In this document: positions 32,888 to 41,917 of the stretch, piece after piece | How the letters are laid out: the number at the start of each line of letters is the position of its first letter | Numbering within the stretch: the stretch's first letter is position 1 | Assembly: GCF_001719615.1 (NCBI RefSeq) | Contig: NZ_MDVX01000011.1 | Coordinates: 62,001 to 126,000, forward strand | From: Neptunicoccus sediminis | Lineage (GTDB): Bacteria; Pseudomonadota; Alphaproteobacteria; Rhodobacterales; Rhodobacteraceae | Length of the DNA stretch: 64,000 bases | Direction: 5' to 3' | Notes under the pieces: generated by a model | Database searches by the model: none | The model's input: only the letters and a program-made list of their open reading frames with translations | Told to the model about the DNA's origin: nothing | Translations under genes and position numbers: made by a program

Positions 32888-34057
32888 ATGATTACCGACA
32901 AAACAAAACTCGACAGGTTGCTGTCAGATGTTCACGCTTGGGTGCGCGATGTGGCCCATCCGAACGAAGACCGCGTGGCAGAAGCCAATGAAGTCCCCGC
33001 TGAAATTGTGGCAGACATGGCAGAACGCGGCTTTTTCGGCTGGTCCATCCCGAAAGAATACGGCGGCGCAGGACTGACCACCGAGGAACTGGTCATGGGC
33101 GCGATGGAACTGTCCCAATGTGCCGTGGCCTACCGCGCCCGCGTTGGCACCAACACGGGGATCGGCTCTGAAGCACTGGTCGCGGATGGGACGGACGCGC
33201 AGAAACAAAAATACCTGCCTGCTATGGCGCGGGGGGAACTGACGGGGTGTCTGGCGCTGACCGAACCGAACGCCGGATCAGAGGCAAGCAACATCGAAAC
33301 CACAGCGCAGCGTGTCGGGGATCATTACGTGCTGAACGGTATGAAACGCTACATCACCAACGCCCCGATTGCGGATGTGTTCACTGTGTTCGCCCGCACT
33401 GATCCGGACAGCAAGGGCGCGAAAGGTGTGTCTGCCTTCATCGTGGAACGGGGCTTTGACGGCCTGTCCACAGGTGCGCCTTACAAGATGATGGGGCAGA
33501 GCGGATCGCCCGTCGGGGAGGTCTATTTCAACGACTGTATCGTGCCCGCAGAAAACCTGCTGGGACAAACCGAAGGCACCGGTTTCAAGACAGCGATGAA
33601 AGTGTTGAACAAACAACGCATCCATCTGGCAGCCCTTTGTACCGGTCCTGCGATCCGGATGCTGGATATGGCGATGGATCACGCCTGCACCCGACAGCAA
33701 TCGGGGCAGAAGATTGTGGATTTCCAACTGGTTGCAGCCCTGCTGGCGGATTGCCGCGCTGAAATCGAGGCTGCCCGCCAACTGGTGCTATCAACCGCAC
33801 GGGCGCGGGACGCGGGCAAAGACATCGCGCTTGAGGCGTCGATCTGCAAATATTTTGCATCAGAGATGTGCGGACGGGTTGCAGACCGCTGCGTTCAGGT
33901 GTTTGGTGGCGCCGGATACGTTGCCGACCACAGTTCAATCGAACGCTACTACCGCGACGTGCGGCTATTCCGTCTTTATGAAGGCACAAGCCAGATCCAC
34001 CAGTTGAATATCGTGCGCCAGATGCAGCGCAGGCGTAAAGAAGACAGTGCAGCGTGA
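32888..34057 (+). CDS. Acyl-CoA dehydrogenase
   Basis: 389 residues and the most canonical of the four in the cluster. GCLALTEPNAGSEASNIETTA and NGMKRYITNAPIADVFTVFARTD match the FAD/substrate region, and RLFRLYEGTSQIHQLNI carries the catalytic Glu of the MCAD type. It should oxidise a short or branched acyl-CoA. It follows the hydratase by 12 bases and is the last gene of the operon's catabolic part. Confidence 0.95.
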   Translation: MITDKTKLDRLLSDVHAWVRDVAHPNEDRVAEANEVPAEIVADMAERGFFGWSIPKEYGGAGLTTEELVMGAMELSQCAVAYRARVGTNTGIGSEALVADGTDAQKQKYLPAMARGELTGCLALTEPNAGSEASNIETTAQRVGDHYVLNGMKRYITNAPIADVFTVFARTDPDSKGAKGVSAFIVERGFDGLSTGAPYKMMGQSGSPVGEVYFNDCIVPAENLLGQTEGTGFKTAMKVLNKQRIHLAALCTGPAIRMLDMAMDHACTRQQSGQKIVDFQLVAALLADCRAEIEAARQLVLSTARARDAGKDIALEASICKYFASEMCGRVADRCVQVFGGAGYVADHSSIERYYRDVRLFRLYEGTSQIHQLNIVRQMQRRRKEDSAA

Positions 34058-34100
34058 CCAGAACCTTCCCCTTTAACCAACCAATCGACCGGAGCCTCGG

Positions 34101-35027
34101 GTGAGCGATCTCGCCTTCGCCATCGCGCCGGTTTTTGTGCTGGTGATACTGGGGAACCTGCTGCGGCGGGCGGGTATTGTTGAGGAAAGTTTCTGGAGAC
34201 ACGGGGCGCGGCTCGGCTATTGGGTGCTGATCCCCGCGCTGTTGTTTTACAAGCTTTCCACCGCAGAAATCGACATCGGCTTGATGCTGCCCTTTGCCAT
34301 CACCCTGTGCGGCGCATTCTTTATCGTCGGTGCAATCATCCTTGTGATCACCCGCTGGCTGCGCACGCCTGCGCCTACGCGGGGCTCTGCCCTGCAAGGG
34401 GCGGTCCGGCATAATTCCTTTATGGCCCTGGCGCTGGCCGAGAACCTTTATGGCACCGAGGGACTGTCGCTGGCGGCGCTGGCCTCTGCGGTTCTGGCGA
34501 TGGTGACGAACCTGTCTATCGTGCCAGCGCTTCTACTGATGAAAGAGGATCGGGGTGAGCGGTCCATGCTGAAACAGGTGCTGCGCGATCTTGTGCAGAA
34601 CCCGTTCATCCTGTCCATTTCCGCAGGTCTGGCAGTGAATTTTCTGGTGCCCGGCCGCATTCCGATCCTGCATGACACGACGGCTATGCTTGGCGCGGTG
34701 GCGCTGCCTTTGATGCTGCTCTGTGTCGGGGCAGGGTTGAAGGTGCGGGGCTTGCGGGCGGGGATCGCTCCGCTTGGCCTGTCGGTTTTCGGGCGTTTTG
34801 TGCTGTTTCCGTTCTTCGTACTGCTAATGCCCTTCGGGCTCGGCTTTCAGGAAATGATGATCCTGCTGCTCTTTGCTGCGGTGCCAACAGCGCCATCCTC
34901 GGTTGCTTTGGCGTCCGAGACCGGCGGCGATGTGCCGGTGATGAATGCGATCATCACCGTGCAAACCGCGATGGCCTTCTTTACCATCCCGCTCACTCTC
35001 GCCATCGGCGCTGTGGTTCTGGGCTAG
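34101..35027 (+). CDS. AEC-family permease (auxin-efflux-carrier type)
   Basis: 308 residues, about ten membrane segments arranged in two halves. AIAPVFVLVILGNLLRRAGIV is the usual N-terminus and RHNSFMALALAENLYG the conserved central region; AAVPTAPSSVALASETGGD is the C-terminal family motif. Members export or exchange organic acids such as malonate or malate. GTG start at 34101 with GGAG upstream. It could serve as an additional carboxylate carrier for the preceding pathway. Its last four bases overlap the convergent gene. Confidence 0.88.
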   Translation: MSDLAFAIAPVFVLVILGNLLRRAGIVEESFWRHGARLGYWVLIPALLFYKLSTAEIDIGLMLPFAITLCGAFFIVGAIILVITRWLRTPAPTRGSALQGAVRHNSFMALALAENLYGTEGLSLAALASAVLAMVTNLSIVPALLLMKEDRGERSMLKQVLRDLVQNPFILSISAGLAVNFLVPGRIPILHDTTAMLGAVALPLMLLCVGAGLKVRGLRAGIAPLGLSVFGRFVLFPFFVLLMPFGLGFQEMMILLLFAAVPTAPSSVALASETGGDVPVMNAIITVQTAMAFFTIPLTLAIGAVVLG

Positions 35028-35563
35028 TCGAGCGGGTTTTGCGCCAGTTCTGCTGCGATGTCATCGTCGATCGGCGTGTCATAGGTCTGCAATAGATAAC
35101 CGAGCACGGAATAAAACCCGACCGTTGCGATCAGATCAATCACCGCCTTGCGCCCGATGGCCTTGGCAAGTTCGGCTTCCTGCGCAGGCGACAGTTTTTT
35201 GTCGTCAATCAGGGCATCCACCGCCCGCACGATCAACCCGTCTTCGCCCTCTGGCATGTCCCGCACCGCTGCAATCCGCGCGTCCGTCATGCCAAGCGCA
35301 CGGGCGCGGCTGACGTGATGGGCCCATTCATAACCCGAACCGAGCCGTAGACCCGTGCGCAGGATCACGATTTCCGAGCGGATCGCCCCAAGCTGGCTGT
35401 CCTTGACCACATGCTGACGCAACGGCGCCCAAGCCGCAAGCAGTTCGGGGTGATGCGCCATCGTACGATAAACATTCAACCTGCCTGCAAATCCGTCCCG
35501 CAGGTCGGTAATTTCTTCGGGCCAGTCCGCATCGGTTACGGGTGGGCAGGGGGACTTCGTCAT
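35024..35563 (-). CDS. Carboxymuconolactone decarboxylase-like (AhpD-fold) protein
   Basis: 179 residues from the ATG at 35563, with AAGGAAA upstream. SEIVILRTGLRLGSGYEWAHH is the family core, with YEWAHH as in 4-carboxymuconolactone decarboxylases. It lacks the CxxC of the AhpD peroxidase, so a redox role is unlikely. The duplicated helical architecture can be traced at NVYRTMAHHPELLAAW. Real substrate unknown. The gene is alone on this strand between AEC and MFS genes. Confidence 0.82.
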   Translation of the reverse strand: MTKSPCPPVTDADWPEEITDLRDGFAGRLNVYRTMAHHPELLAAWAPLRQHVVKDSQLGAIRSEIVILRTGLRLGSGYEWAHHVSRARALGMTDARIAAVRDMPEGEDGLIVRAVDALIDDKKLSPAQEAELAKAIGRKAVIDLIATVGFYSVLGYLLQTYDTPIDDDIAAELAQNPLD

Positions 35564-35727
35564 GGCGTTTCCTTTCTGTGCTGCTGTCTTCCCTACCCTG
35601 AACCGCACTGCAGGGAAACACGGTTTCCCACCACCAGCAGCGCCCTTCGATTTGAGGCACTTGTGAAAGGCGGGGGCTTGTGGTTCGTTACGCTGAACCG
35701 TGCCCGGTAATATAAGGTGGCCTCTCC

Positions 35728-36933
35728 ATGACAGCTCTCTCCCGCCCCAGAACACACCTCGCCGTGCTGGTTATTCTGGGGATTACCCATCTGCTGAACG
35801 ATCTGATGCAATCGCTTATTCCGGCGTCCTATCCGATCCTGAAAGACGCCTACGGGCTGGATTTCACCCAGATCGGTATGATTACCCTGACGTTTCAGGT
35901 CGCGGGTGCGATGTTGCAGCCGGTGATCGGGATGATCACCGACAAACACCCCGCCCCCTATTCGCCGGTGGTGGGGATGATGTTCACCCTGTCCGGTCTG
36001 GTTTGTCTGGCCTATGCGCCGAGCTATGGCACTATTCTGGTGTCGGTGGCCCTGATCGGCATCGGATCGTCCATCTTCCACCCCGAGGCCACGCGCATGG
36101 CACGCTATGCCTCTGGCGGACGGCAGGGGCTGGCGCAGGGCATTTTTCAGGTGGGCGGACAGGCAGGCGGTGCGCTCGGTCCTGTTTTTGCAGCGCTGAT
36201 TATCGTGCCTTGGGGCCAGCCGAGCCTTGCGGGATTTGCGGTGCTTGCGTTGATGGCAATGATGTTCCTGACATGGATCGGCAGCAAACAGCGTAGTATC
36301 AGTGCAGAGTTTGCCCGTCTGCGAACCAGCAGCAGCGCGGCGCAGGGCGGCCCCCGCCACGGGCCTGTAACCATTGGCATCGGTCTGTTCGTGCTGACCT
36401 TCCTGATGTTCACCAAGAACACCTATAACGAGAGCTTCCGCTCCTATTACACCTTCTATCTGATCGAACAGTTCGGCCTGTCTATCCCCTCTGCGCAGAT
36501 CATGCTGTTCATCTTTTTGCTGGCCGCAGCAGCGGGCGTTCTGATTGGCGGCGTTCTGGGGGACCGGATCGGGCGTTACCGTATCATCTGGATCTCCGTG
36601 CTCGGCCCGCTGCCCTTTACCCTGATCCTGCCTTATGCGGATTTGTTCTGGACCGGCGTTTTGACTGTGGTGATCAATCTGATCATGGCCAGCGCCTTTG
36701 CGTCGATCCTGATCTACGCAATGGACCTGCTGCCAAACCGGATCGGGATGATCGGCGGATTGTTTTACGGCCTGAACTTCGGTTTGGGCGGAATCGCCGC
36801 GGCCTTGCTCGGCGGGCTGGCGGACCGATACGGGGTGGAGTCAGTCTATCTGTTCTGCTCTTTCCTGCCCCTTGCCGGTCTGGCCACATGGTTCTTGCCA
36901 AGGCTGGACGACGGCAAGGGGCGGACACCTTAA
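35728..36933 (+). CDS. fsr: MFS exporter, fosmidomycin-resistance (Fsr) family
   Basis: 401 residues, 12 membrane segments. ITHLLNDLMQSLIPASYPILKDAYGLDFTQIG and SSIFHPEATRMARYASGGRQGLAQGIFQVGGQAGGALGP closely follow the E. coli Fsr pattern. Fsr exports fosmidomycin and related compounds; whether this copy does so is unproven. It is separated from the AhpD-like gene by a 164-base gap that must hold its promoter. Confidence 0.85.
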   Translation: MTALSRPRTHLAVLVILGITHLLNDLMQSLIPASYPILKDAYGLDFTQIGMITLTFQVAGAMLQPVIGMITDKHPAPYSPVVGMMFTLSGLVCLAYAPSYGTILVSVALIGIGSSIFHPEATRMARYASGGRQGLAQGIFQVGGQAGGALGPVFAALIIVPWGQPSLAGFAVLALMAMMFLTWIGSKQRSISAEFARLRTSSSAAQGGPRHGPVTIGIGLFVLTFLMFTKNTYNESFRSYYTFYLIEQFGLSIPSAQIMLFIFLLAAAAGVLIGGVLGDRIGRYRIIWISVLGPLPFTLILPYADLFWTGVLTVVINLIMASAFASILIYAMDLLPNRIGMIGGLFYGLNFGLGGIAAALLGGLADRYGVESVYLFCSFLPLAGLATWFLPRLDDGKGRTP

Positions 36934-36948
36934 CCGAAAACCTTAGCT

Positions 36949-36975
36949 AAATTCCCCTTAGATGGGGGTAAATTT
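36949..36975. promoter_or_regulatory. Imperfect inverted repeat downstream of the MFS gene
   Basis: AAATT-CCCC and GGGG-TAAATTT halves with a short loop lie 16 bases past the MFS stop and about 85 bases before the next gene. Possible weak terminator or operator. Pairing includes a bulge. Confidence 0.25.
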
Positions 36976-37059
36976 CGTATGTGAGAATCCGTTGTTGCTT
37001 TTTGATAACCGGTGGATAGCTTGACGACCGTAGGAATCGCTGCGAAGGGTCAAGCTTTG

Positions 37060-38223
37060 ATGTCCAATACATCCATCACAGTAGATGTCATTGTCATCGG
37101 CGCAGGGATCGCAGGTGCGTCAATTGCGGCTGGCCTGTCCGAACACTGCAGTGTTTTGCTGGCTGAAATGGAGTCCCAACCCGGCTATCACACAACCGGA
37201 CGCTCGGCCGCTGTATTTGCCCCGAGCTATGGGCCGGCTGGCGTGCGCGCCCTGACACGGGCGTCCCGCGCTTTTTATGATGCGCCGCCCACAGGGTTCT
37301 GTGATGGCCCGTTGCTGACACCCCGCGAGATCCTGATGATCGCGCGGGACGATCAGGGTGGAGCACTTGACGCGCTGATTGAAACGGCCTCCCGTGAAAC
37401 AGTGGTAGAACGCCTAGATGCAGCGGGTATGCAGAACCATCAACCTTTGCTGCGCTCCGGTTACGCGACAGCAGGCATGCTTGATCGGGGCGGTCAGGAT
37501 ATTGACGTCGCTGCCCTGCACCAAGGCTATTTGCGCCAGTTCAAACACCGCAGCGGCACCCTGTTGCGAAATGCCGAAGTGATCTCGTTGACGCATGACG
37601 GCACCGACTGGACCGTTGAAACCAAAGCCGGCTTGATCAAAGCGCCGTTGGTCGTGAACGCAGCAGGTGCATGGGCCGACAAGATCGGCGCACTGGCGGG
37701 GGCGGAAATTATCGGATTGGAACCGAAACGCCGCACTGCAATGATGATACAGGAACCCGCAGGCTTCACCCGCCGCGACGCACCGATCACCATCGACGTG
37801 GACGAACAGTTCTACCTGAAGCCCGATGCGGGGCGGTTGCTGCTGTCTCCGGCGGATGAAACCCCGAGCGAGCCATGCGATGCCCAGCCCGATGAAATGG
37901 ACGTTGCAATCTGCGCCGACCGGATCATGAGTGCCTTTGATATTGATATCCGCCGGATCGAAAATAAATGGGCAGGATTACGCAGCTTTGTCGCTGACAA
38001 GGAACCCGTGATCGGATTTTCTACCAGGGTAGAAGGCTTTTTCTGGATGGCCGGACAAGGGGGATATGGCATCCAAACCGCTCCCGCCGCTGCCAAGCTG
38101 GCCAGCGCACTGGCACTGGGCAAAACGGTTCCGGGCTGTTTGACAGATCACAGGTTCGATCCGGGGCGGCTTTCTCCGCAACAGGCAGGACCGGTCGTCG
38201 AGAACCTGATTTCCACCCGATAA
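37060..38223 (+). CDS. FAD-dependent D-amino-acid dehydrogenase (DauA-like, DAO family)
   Basis: 387 residues from the ATG at 37060. The dinucleotide motif is VIGAGIAGAS (about 11-20). HTTGRSAAVFAPSYGPAGVRALTRASRAF, RTAMMIQEP, EQFYLKPDAGRLLLSPADE, KWAGLRSFVADKEPVIG and WMAGQGGYGIQTAPAAAKL run parallel to Pseudomonas D-arginine dehydrogenase (DauA) along nearly its whole length. It should oxidise a D-amino acid or similar amine to the keto acid plus ammonia. An in-frame GTG 48 bases earlier is less likely. Orientation with the following MarR and tartrate genes suggests a shared locus but not a proven pathway. Confidence 0.88.
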   Translation: MSNTSITVDVIVIGAGIAGASIAAGLSEHCSVLLAEMESQPGYHTTGRSAAVFAPSYGPAGVRALTRASRAFYDAPPTGFCDGPLLTPREILMIARDDQGGALDALIETASRETVVERLDAAGMQNHQPLLRSGYATAGMLDRGGQDIDVAALHQGYLRQFKHRSGTLLRNAEVISLTHDGTDWTVETKAGLIKAPLVVNAAGAWADKIGALAGAEIIGLEPKRRTAMMIQEPAGFTRRDAPITIDVDEQFYLKPDAGRLLLSPADETPSEPCDAQPDEMDVAICADRIMSAFDIDIRRIENKWAGLRSFVADKEPVIGFSTRVEGFFWMAGQGGYGIQTAPAAAKLASALALGKTVPGCLTDHRFDPGRLSPQQAGPVVENLISTR

Positions 38224-38333
38224 TCATCAGACGAACAGTTTTCCGCCAGATCCGCTTTCCTGCTGCAAAGCCGCTGGTCTTATCTGACAAAAAGAGAGAG
38301 AATGAACAGGTAATTCAATAACCGGTTTTTCCT

Positions 38334-38774
38334 ATGACGACAAAAATTCCCTCCACGTCCCGCTCTCTGCCTATTGCCTTGATGCGCGCCCGCGAGGGTG
38401 TGATGATTCCGATCCGCGAGATGCTGTCGGACACCGGAATCACCGAGCAGCAGTGGCGGGTTCTGCGGGTGTTGGCGGAATATGGCGCGCTTGATTCCTC
38501 GACACTGGCAGACCGTGCCAGTCTGCTGTTCCCGAGCCTGACACGCATTGCCGCTACCATGCGCGACAAAGGGTTAATTACCCAAACCCGTAGCGCAACG
38601 GACCGGCGCAAGCAGATCGTCGCAATCGCGCCCGAAGGCCAGAAAATCATCGACGACCGCACCGAAGAAGCAGTGCAAATCGTTGCGGATTTCAAAGCCC
38701 GATTGGGGCAGGAGAAATACGAACAACTCTTGGACCTGCTTGGCCAGCTTGATCCGGGTCATCGCAGCGAATAG
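38334..38774 (+). CDS. MarR-family regulator, HpaR-like
   Basis: 146 residues. SLPIALMRAREGVMIPIREMLSDTGITEQQWRVLRVL resembles HpaR/HpcR, the repressor of homoprotocatechuate degradation genes, and the winged helix SSTLADRASLLFPSLTRIAATMRDKGLI with SATDRRKQIVAI follows. No aromatic ring-cleavage genes occur here, so it has probably been recruited to the adjacent dehydratase gene, 12 bases downstream. Weak ribosome site. Confidence 0.9.
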   Translation: MTTKIPSTSRSLPIALMRAREGVMIPIREMLSDTGITEQQWRVLRVLAEYGALDSSTLADRASLLFPSLTRIAATMRDKGLITQTRSATDRRKQIVAIAPEGQKIIDDRTEEAVQIVADFKARLGQEKYEQLLDLLGQLDPGHRSE

Positions 38775-38786
38775 GGCGGAAACATC

Positions 38787-39950
38787 ATGCGGATCATAGA
38801 TATTGTCGAAGTCACCAAGCCCATCGCTTCCCCGATCCGCAACGCCTATATTGATTTCTCCAAAATGACGGCCAGTCTGGTGGCCGTGGTCACGGACGTT
38901 ATTCGCGACGGTCGGCCTGTGGTTGGATACGGCTTTAATTCCAACGGGCGCTACGGGCAAGGCGGGCTGATCCGCGAACGTTTCAGGGACCGCATTCTGA
39001 CCGCTGATCCGGCCTGTTTGCTGGATGAAACCGGCGACAACCTCGACGGTCACAAAATCTGGGCGGCCATGATGCAGAACGAAAAACCGGGAGGGCATGG
39101 CGAACGCTCTGTCGCGGTTGGGACGCTAGATATGGCGGTTTGGGATGCGATTGCCAAAATCGCGGAAAAGCCACTGTTTCACCTGCTGGCAGAGCGCAAG
39201 GGGATCACGCCCGACCCCCGTGTCTTTGTCTATGCGGCGGGGGGCTATTACTATCCGGGTAAGGACGACAACGCCTTGCGCCGCGAAATGCGCAGCTATC
39301 TGGATCGCGGCTATACAGTCGTGAAGATGAAAATCGGCGGCGCATCACTGGCCGAGGACCAGCGCAGGATCGAAGCCGTGTTGGATGAAATCGGCACCGA
39401 GGCGCAGCTGGCGGTAGATGCCAACGGCCGCTTCGATCTTGAAACTGCTATCGCCTACGCCAAGATGCTGCGGAGCTATCCGCTGTTCTGGTACGAAGAA
39501 ATCGGCGATCCACTGGACTATGCGTTGCAGGCCGCGATCTCCGAATTCTATCCGGCCCCTATGGCCACCGGCGAGAACCTGTTTTCCCATCAGGACGCCC
39601 GCAACCTGCTGCGCTACGGCGGCATGCGGCCGGATCGGGACTGGCTGCAATTTGACTGCGCCCTGTCTTACGGGCTGGTGGAATACGAACGCACGCTTGA
39701 TGTGCTTGCACAGTTCGGCTGGTCCCCGAAACGCTGCATTCCCCATGGCGGGCATCAGATGTCACTTAACATCGCGGCAGGGCTGGGGCTTGGCGGTAAC
39801 GAAAGCTATCCCGACCTGTTCCAACCTTATGGCGGGTTTCCTGACGGGGTAGAGGTGATTGACGGTCATATCACCATGCCAGAACTGGTCGGCATCGGGT
39901 TTGAGGGCAAGGCCGATCTGATCAAGGTCATGCGCGAACTGGCCGAATAA
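38787..39950 (+). CDS. tarD: D(-)-tartrate dehydratase (enolase superfamily)
   Basis: 387 residues. Very close to the Bradyrhizobium D-tartrate dehydratase pattern: IASPIRNAYIDFSKMTASLVAVVTDV, GYGFNSNGRYGQGGLIRERF and GGHGERSVAVGTLDMAVWDA. Catalytic Lys180/Lys182 (KMK), metal ligands Asp211, Glu237 and Glu263, and His320 or His323 in CIPHGGHQMS occupy enolase-superfamily positions. It dehydrates D-tartrate to oxaloacetate. The gene converges on a LuxR-type regulator six bases away. Confidence 0.92.
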   Translation: MRIIDIVEVTKPIASPIRNAYIDFSKMTASLVAVVTDVIRDGRPVVGYGFNSNGRYGQGGLIRERFRDRILTADPACLLDETGDNLDGHKIWAAMMQNEKPGGHGERSVAVGTLDMAVWDAIAKIAEKPLFHLLAERKGITPDPRVFVYAAGGYYYPGKDDNALRREMRSYLDRGYTVVKMKIGGASLAEDQRRIEAVLDEIGTEAQLAVDANGRFDLETAIAYAKMLRSYPLFWYEEIGDPLDYALQAAISEFYPAPMATGENLFSHQDARNLLRYGGMRPDRDWLQFDCALSYGLVEYERTLDVLAQFGWSPKRCIPHGGHQMSLNIAAGLGLGGNESYPDLFQPYGGFPDGVEVIDGHITMPELVGIGFEGKADLIKVMRELAE

Positions 39951-39956
39951 CCCAGC

Positions 39957-40562
39957 TTATTTCCGGTTGCCAGACACCACATGTTCACTGTCGATACCGC
40001 CAAGGGAATGGAACAGCCCGCCGGTATTGCTGACCCCGAATTTCTTTAAAAGCTTGGCGCGGTAGACCTCTACCGTGCGATAGGAAATATCCAGCTTCAG
40101 CGCGATTTCCTTGCTGGTCAGACCGTCTGACAGATGGCTCAGGATTTCCCGTTCCCGCCGTGTCAGGGGCAGATAGGGACGCACGGCAGACAGATCGGCA
40201 AAGCTCCAGACCGCCCGTTCCAGCGGATTTTCCGGCGTGAAAGTATGGCCGCGCACACGGCACCAGAACAGGGTGGCATCTTTACGCGCCATGATCCGTT
40301 CGTCCCAATAGGTGTTGGTAGTCCGCAACTGCTGCACCCCGCGGTCACGGATGTTCACAAACTCCTCTTGTGACGGGTATAGGATCGAAAACAACTGGTC
40401 GCGCAATTCGTCCCGCGAATAGCCAAACATCAGCGCAAAAGCGGCGTTACATTCGCGAATAACGCGGTTCTGGGTGACGACAAGCCCTACCGGAGCATGA
40501 ATAAAAGCCAGCTCAGCCAGGGAGTTATCGCCAAATTCCGATGACATACGTATTTCCACCAT
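39957..40562 (-). CDS. PAS-LuxR transcriptional regulator
   Basis: 201 residues from the ATG at 40562; a TTG nine bases earlier and an ATG at 40547 are alternatives. The N-terminal PAS domain (HAPVGLVVTQNRVIRECNAAFALMFGYSRDEL) is followed by a LuxR helix-turn-helix (LTRREREILSHLSDGLTSKEIALKLDISYRTVEVYRAKLLKKFGV). This layout is known in regulators of sensory or catabolic genes. It faces the branched-chain-type ABC operon across an 88-base gap and is its likely regulator. Confidence 0.9.
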   Translation of the reverse strand: MVEIRMSSEFGDNSLAELAFIHAPVGLVVTQNRVIRECNAAFALMFGYSRDELRDQLFSILYPSQEEFVNIRDRGVQQLRTTNTYWDERIMARKDATLFWCRVRGHTFTPENPLERAVWSFADLSAVRPYLPLTRREREILSHLSDGLTSKEIALKLDISYRTVEVYRAKLLKKFGVSNTGGLFHSLGGIDSEHVVSGNRK

Positions 40563-40659
40563 CTTGTTCAAAGAGGTTCAATGCGGGAACCTTCGGGTTC
40601 AAGCTAAACAACGGGTCTGCGCAGGGCAACAGCCGCGCGGCCCGTTATGGGAGGATATT

Positions 40660-41859
40660 ATGAAGTCATTAACTCGACTGGCCGCAGCGCTGGCCGGTGC
40701 GGCTGCCTTTGCAGGGGCTGCATGGGCAGAAGACCCGATCAAAATCGCCCTGATCCACGGTTTGTCCGGCAGCAGCTTTGAAGCCTTTTCCAAACAGGCA
40801 CAGACCGGATTTGAACTGGGTCTGGAATATGCCACCGAGGGGTCCAACACCGTCAAAGGGCACCCGATCGAAGTGATTATCAAGGACACGCAGTTCAAAC
40901 CGGATGTGGCCCGCGCGGTTCTGGCCGAGGCTTATGGCGACGACGAAGTGCTGCTGGCTGTGGGCGCAACATCGTCCGGCGTGACCAAAGGTATGCTGCC
41001 CATTGCCGAGGAATACGAGAAAATCCTGATCGTTGAACCGGCGGTGGCAGACAGCCTGACAGGGCCGGACAGCAACCGTTATGTTTTCAAAACCTCGCGC
41101 AACTCCAGCATGGACATGCAGGCACAGGCGCTGGCGCTGAAGCCGGACGAGAACCTTTATGTGGCCACGATTGCGGAAGATTACGCCTTTGGTCAGGACG
41201 GTATCGCCGCCTTCAAAACAGCCCTTGAAGGAACGGGCGCCACGGTCGTGACAGAGGAATACGTCCCCCAAGGCACCGCGGATTTCACCGCCGCAGCCGA
41301 ACGGATGTTCAACGCGCTGAAAGACAAGGAAGGCCGTAAGGTGATCCTCGTTTACATCGCGGGTGGGGGCGATGCGCCGGGTAAAATTCAGGCACTGGAC
41401 CCGAGCCGTTATGGTATCGAGATTTCCATGGGCGGGCATATCCTGCCGGTTCTGCCAACCTACAAACGTTTTCCGGGTATGGAAGGTGCCGTTTATTACT
41501 ACTACGAAGCCTACGATAATCCGGTGAACAACTGGCTGGTCAAGGAACATCAGGCCCGTTTTGACGGCCCGCCGGATTTCTTTACCGCTGGTGGTATGGC
41601 GGCAGCGCTGGCTGTGGTGAAAGCGATTGAGACAGCCGCCAGCCTTGAAACCGAAGATCTGATTAAGGCGATGGAAGGCATGTCTTGGGACACACCAAAA
41701 GGCGAAATGACCTTCCGTCCCGAAGACCATCAGGCGCTGCAATCCATGGTGCATTTCAAAATCCGTGTGGATGAGAACGTGGACTGGGCGATCCCTGATC
41801 TGGTGCGCATTATCGAGCCATCAGAGATGAACATCCCCGTAGGCCGTACCAACGACTGA
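40660..41859 (+). CDS. Branched-chain-amino-acid-type ABC binding protein (LivJ family)
   Basis: 399 residues from the ATG at 40660, with GGGAGGATATT upstream. Signal peptide MKSLTRLAAALAGAAAFAGAAWAEDP. The type I periplasmic fold appears as IKIALIHGLSGSSFEAFSKQAQTGFELGLEYA, VLLAVGATSSGVTKGMLPIAEEYEK and the late GGHILPVLPTYKRFPGMEGAVYYYY. This family binds amino acids, but also aromatic acids and amides. The ligand here is not deducible. It is followed by a strong hairpin and the two ATPase genes. Confidence 0.92.
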   Translation: MKSLTRLAAALAGAAAFAGAAWAEDPIKIALIHGLSGSSFEAFSKQAQTGFELGLEYATEGSNTVKGHPIEVIIKDTQFKPDVARAVLAEAYGDDEVLLAVGATSSGVTKGMLPIAEEYEKILIVEPAVADSLTGPDSNRYVFKTSRNSSMDMQAQALALKPDENLYVATIAEDYAFGQDGIAAFKTALEGTGATVVTEEYVPQGTADFTAAAERMFNALKDKEGRKVILVYIAGGGDAPGKIQALDPSRYGIEISMGGHILPVLPTYKRFPGMEGAVYYYYEAYDNPVNNWLVKEHQARFDGPPDFFTAGGMAAALAVVKAIETAASLETEDLIKAMEGMSWDTPKGEMTFRPEDHQALQSMVHFKIRVDENVDWAIPDLVRIIEPSEMNIPVGRTND

Positions 41860-41867
41860 TTGCCAAA

Positions 41868-41897
41868 GGACCGGCGCGCGACAGGCTGCGCCGGTCC
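41868..41897 (+). terminator. Hairpin after the Liv-type binding-protein gene
   Basis: GGACCGGCGC and GCGCCGGTCC form a perfect 10-bp stem with a 10-base loop, eight bases after the stop codon. There is no T-run, so it probably stabilises the upstream mRNA so that binding protein exceeds ATPase and permease. Confidence 0.6.
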
Positions 41898-41917
41898 TGA
41901 CAACAGGAATTATATCC

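Noticed and set aside
35024-35563. AhpD alkylhydroperoxidase
   Set aside because: The CxxC active-site pair is absent; only the YEWxHH form of the family is present.
35728-36933. Link between the fosmidomycin-type exporter and the RLP locus through the DXP pathway
   Set aside because: The genes are over 30 kb apart with unrelated operons between; the connection would be coincidence without further evidence.
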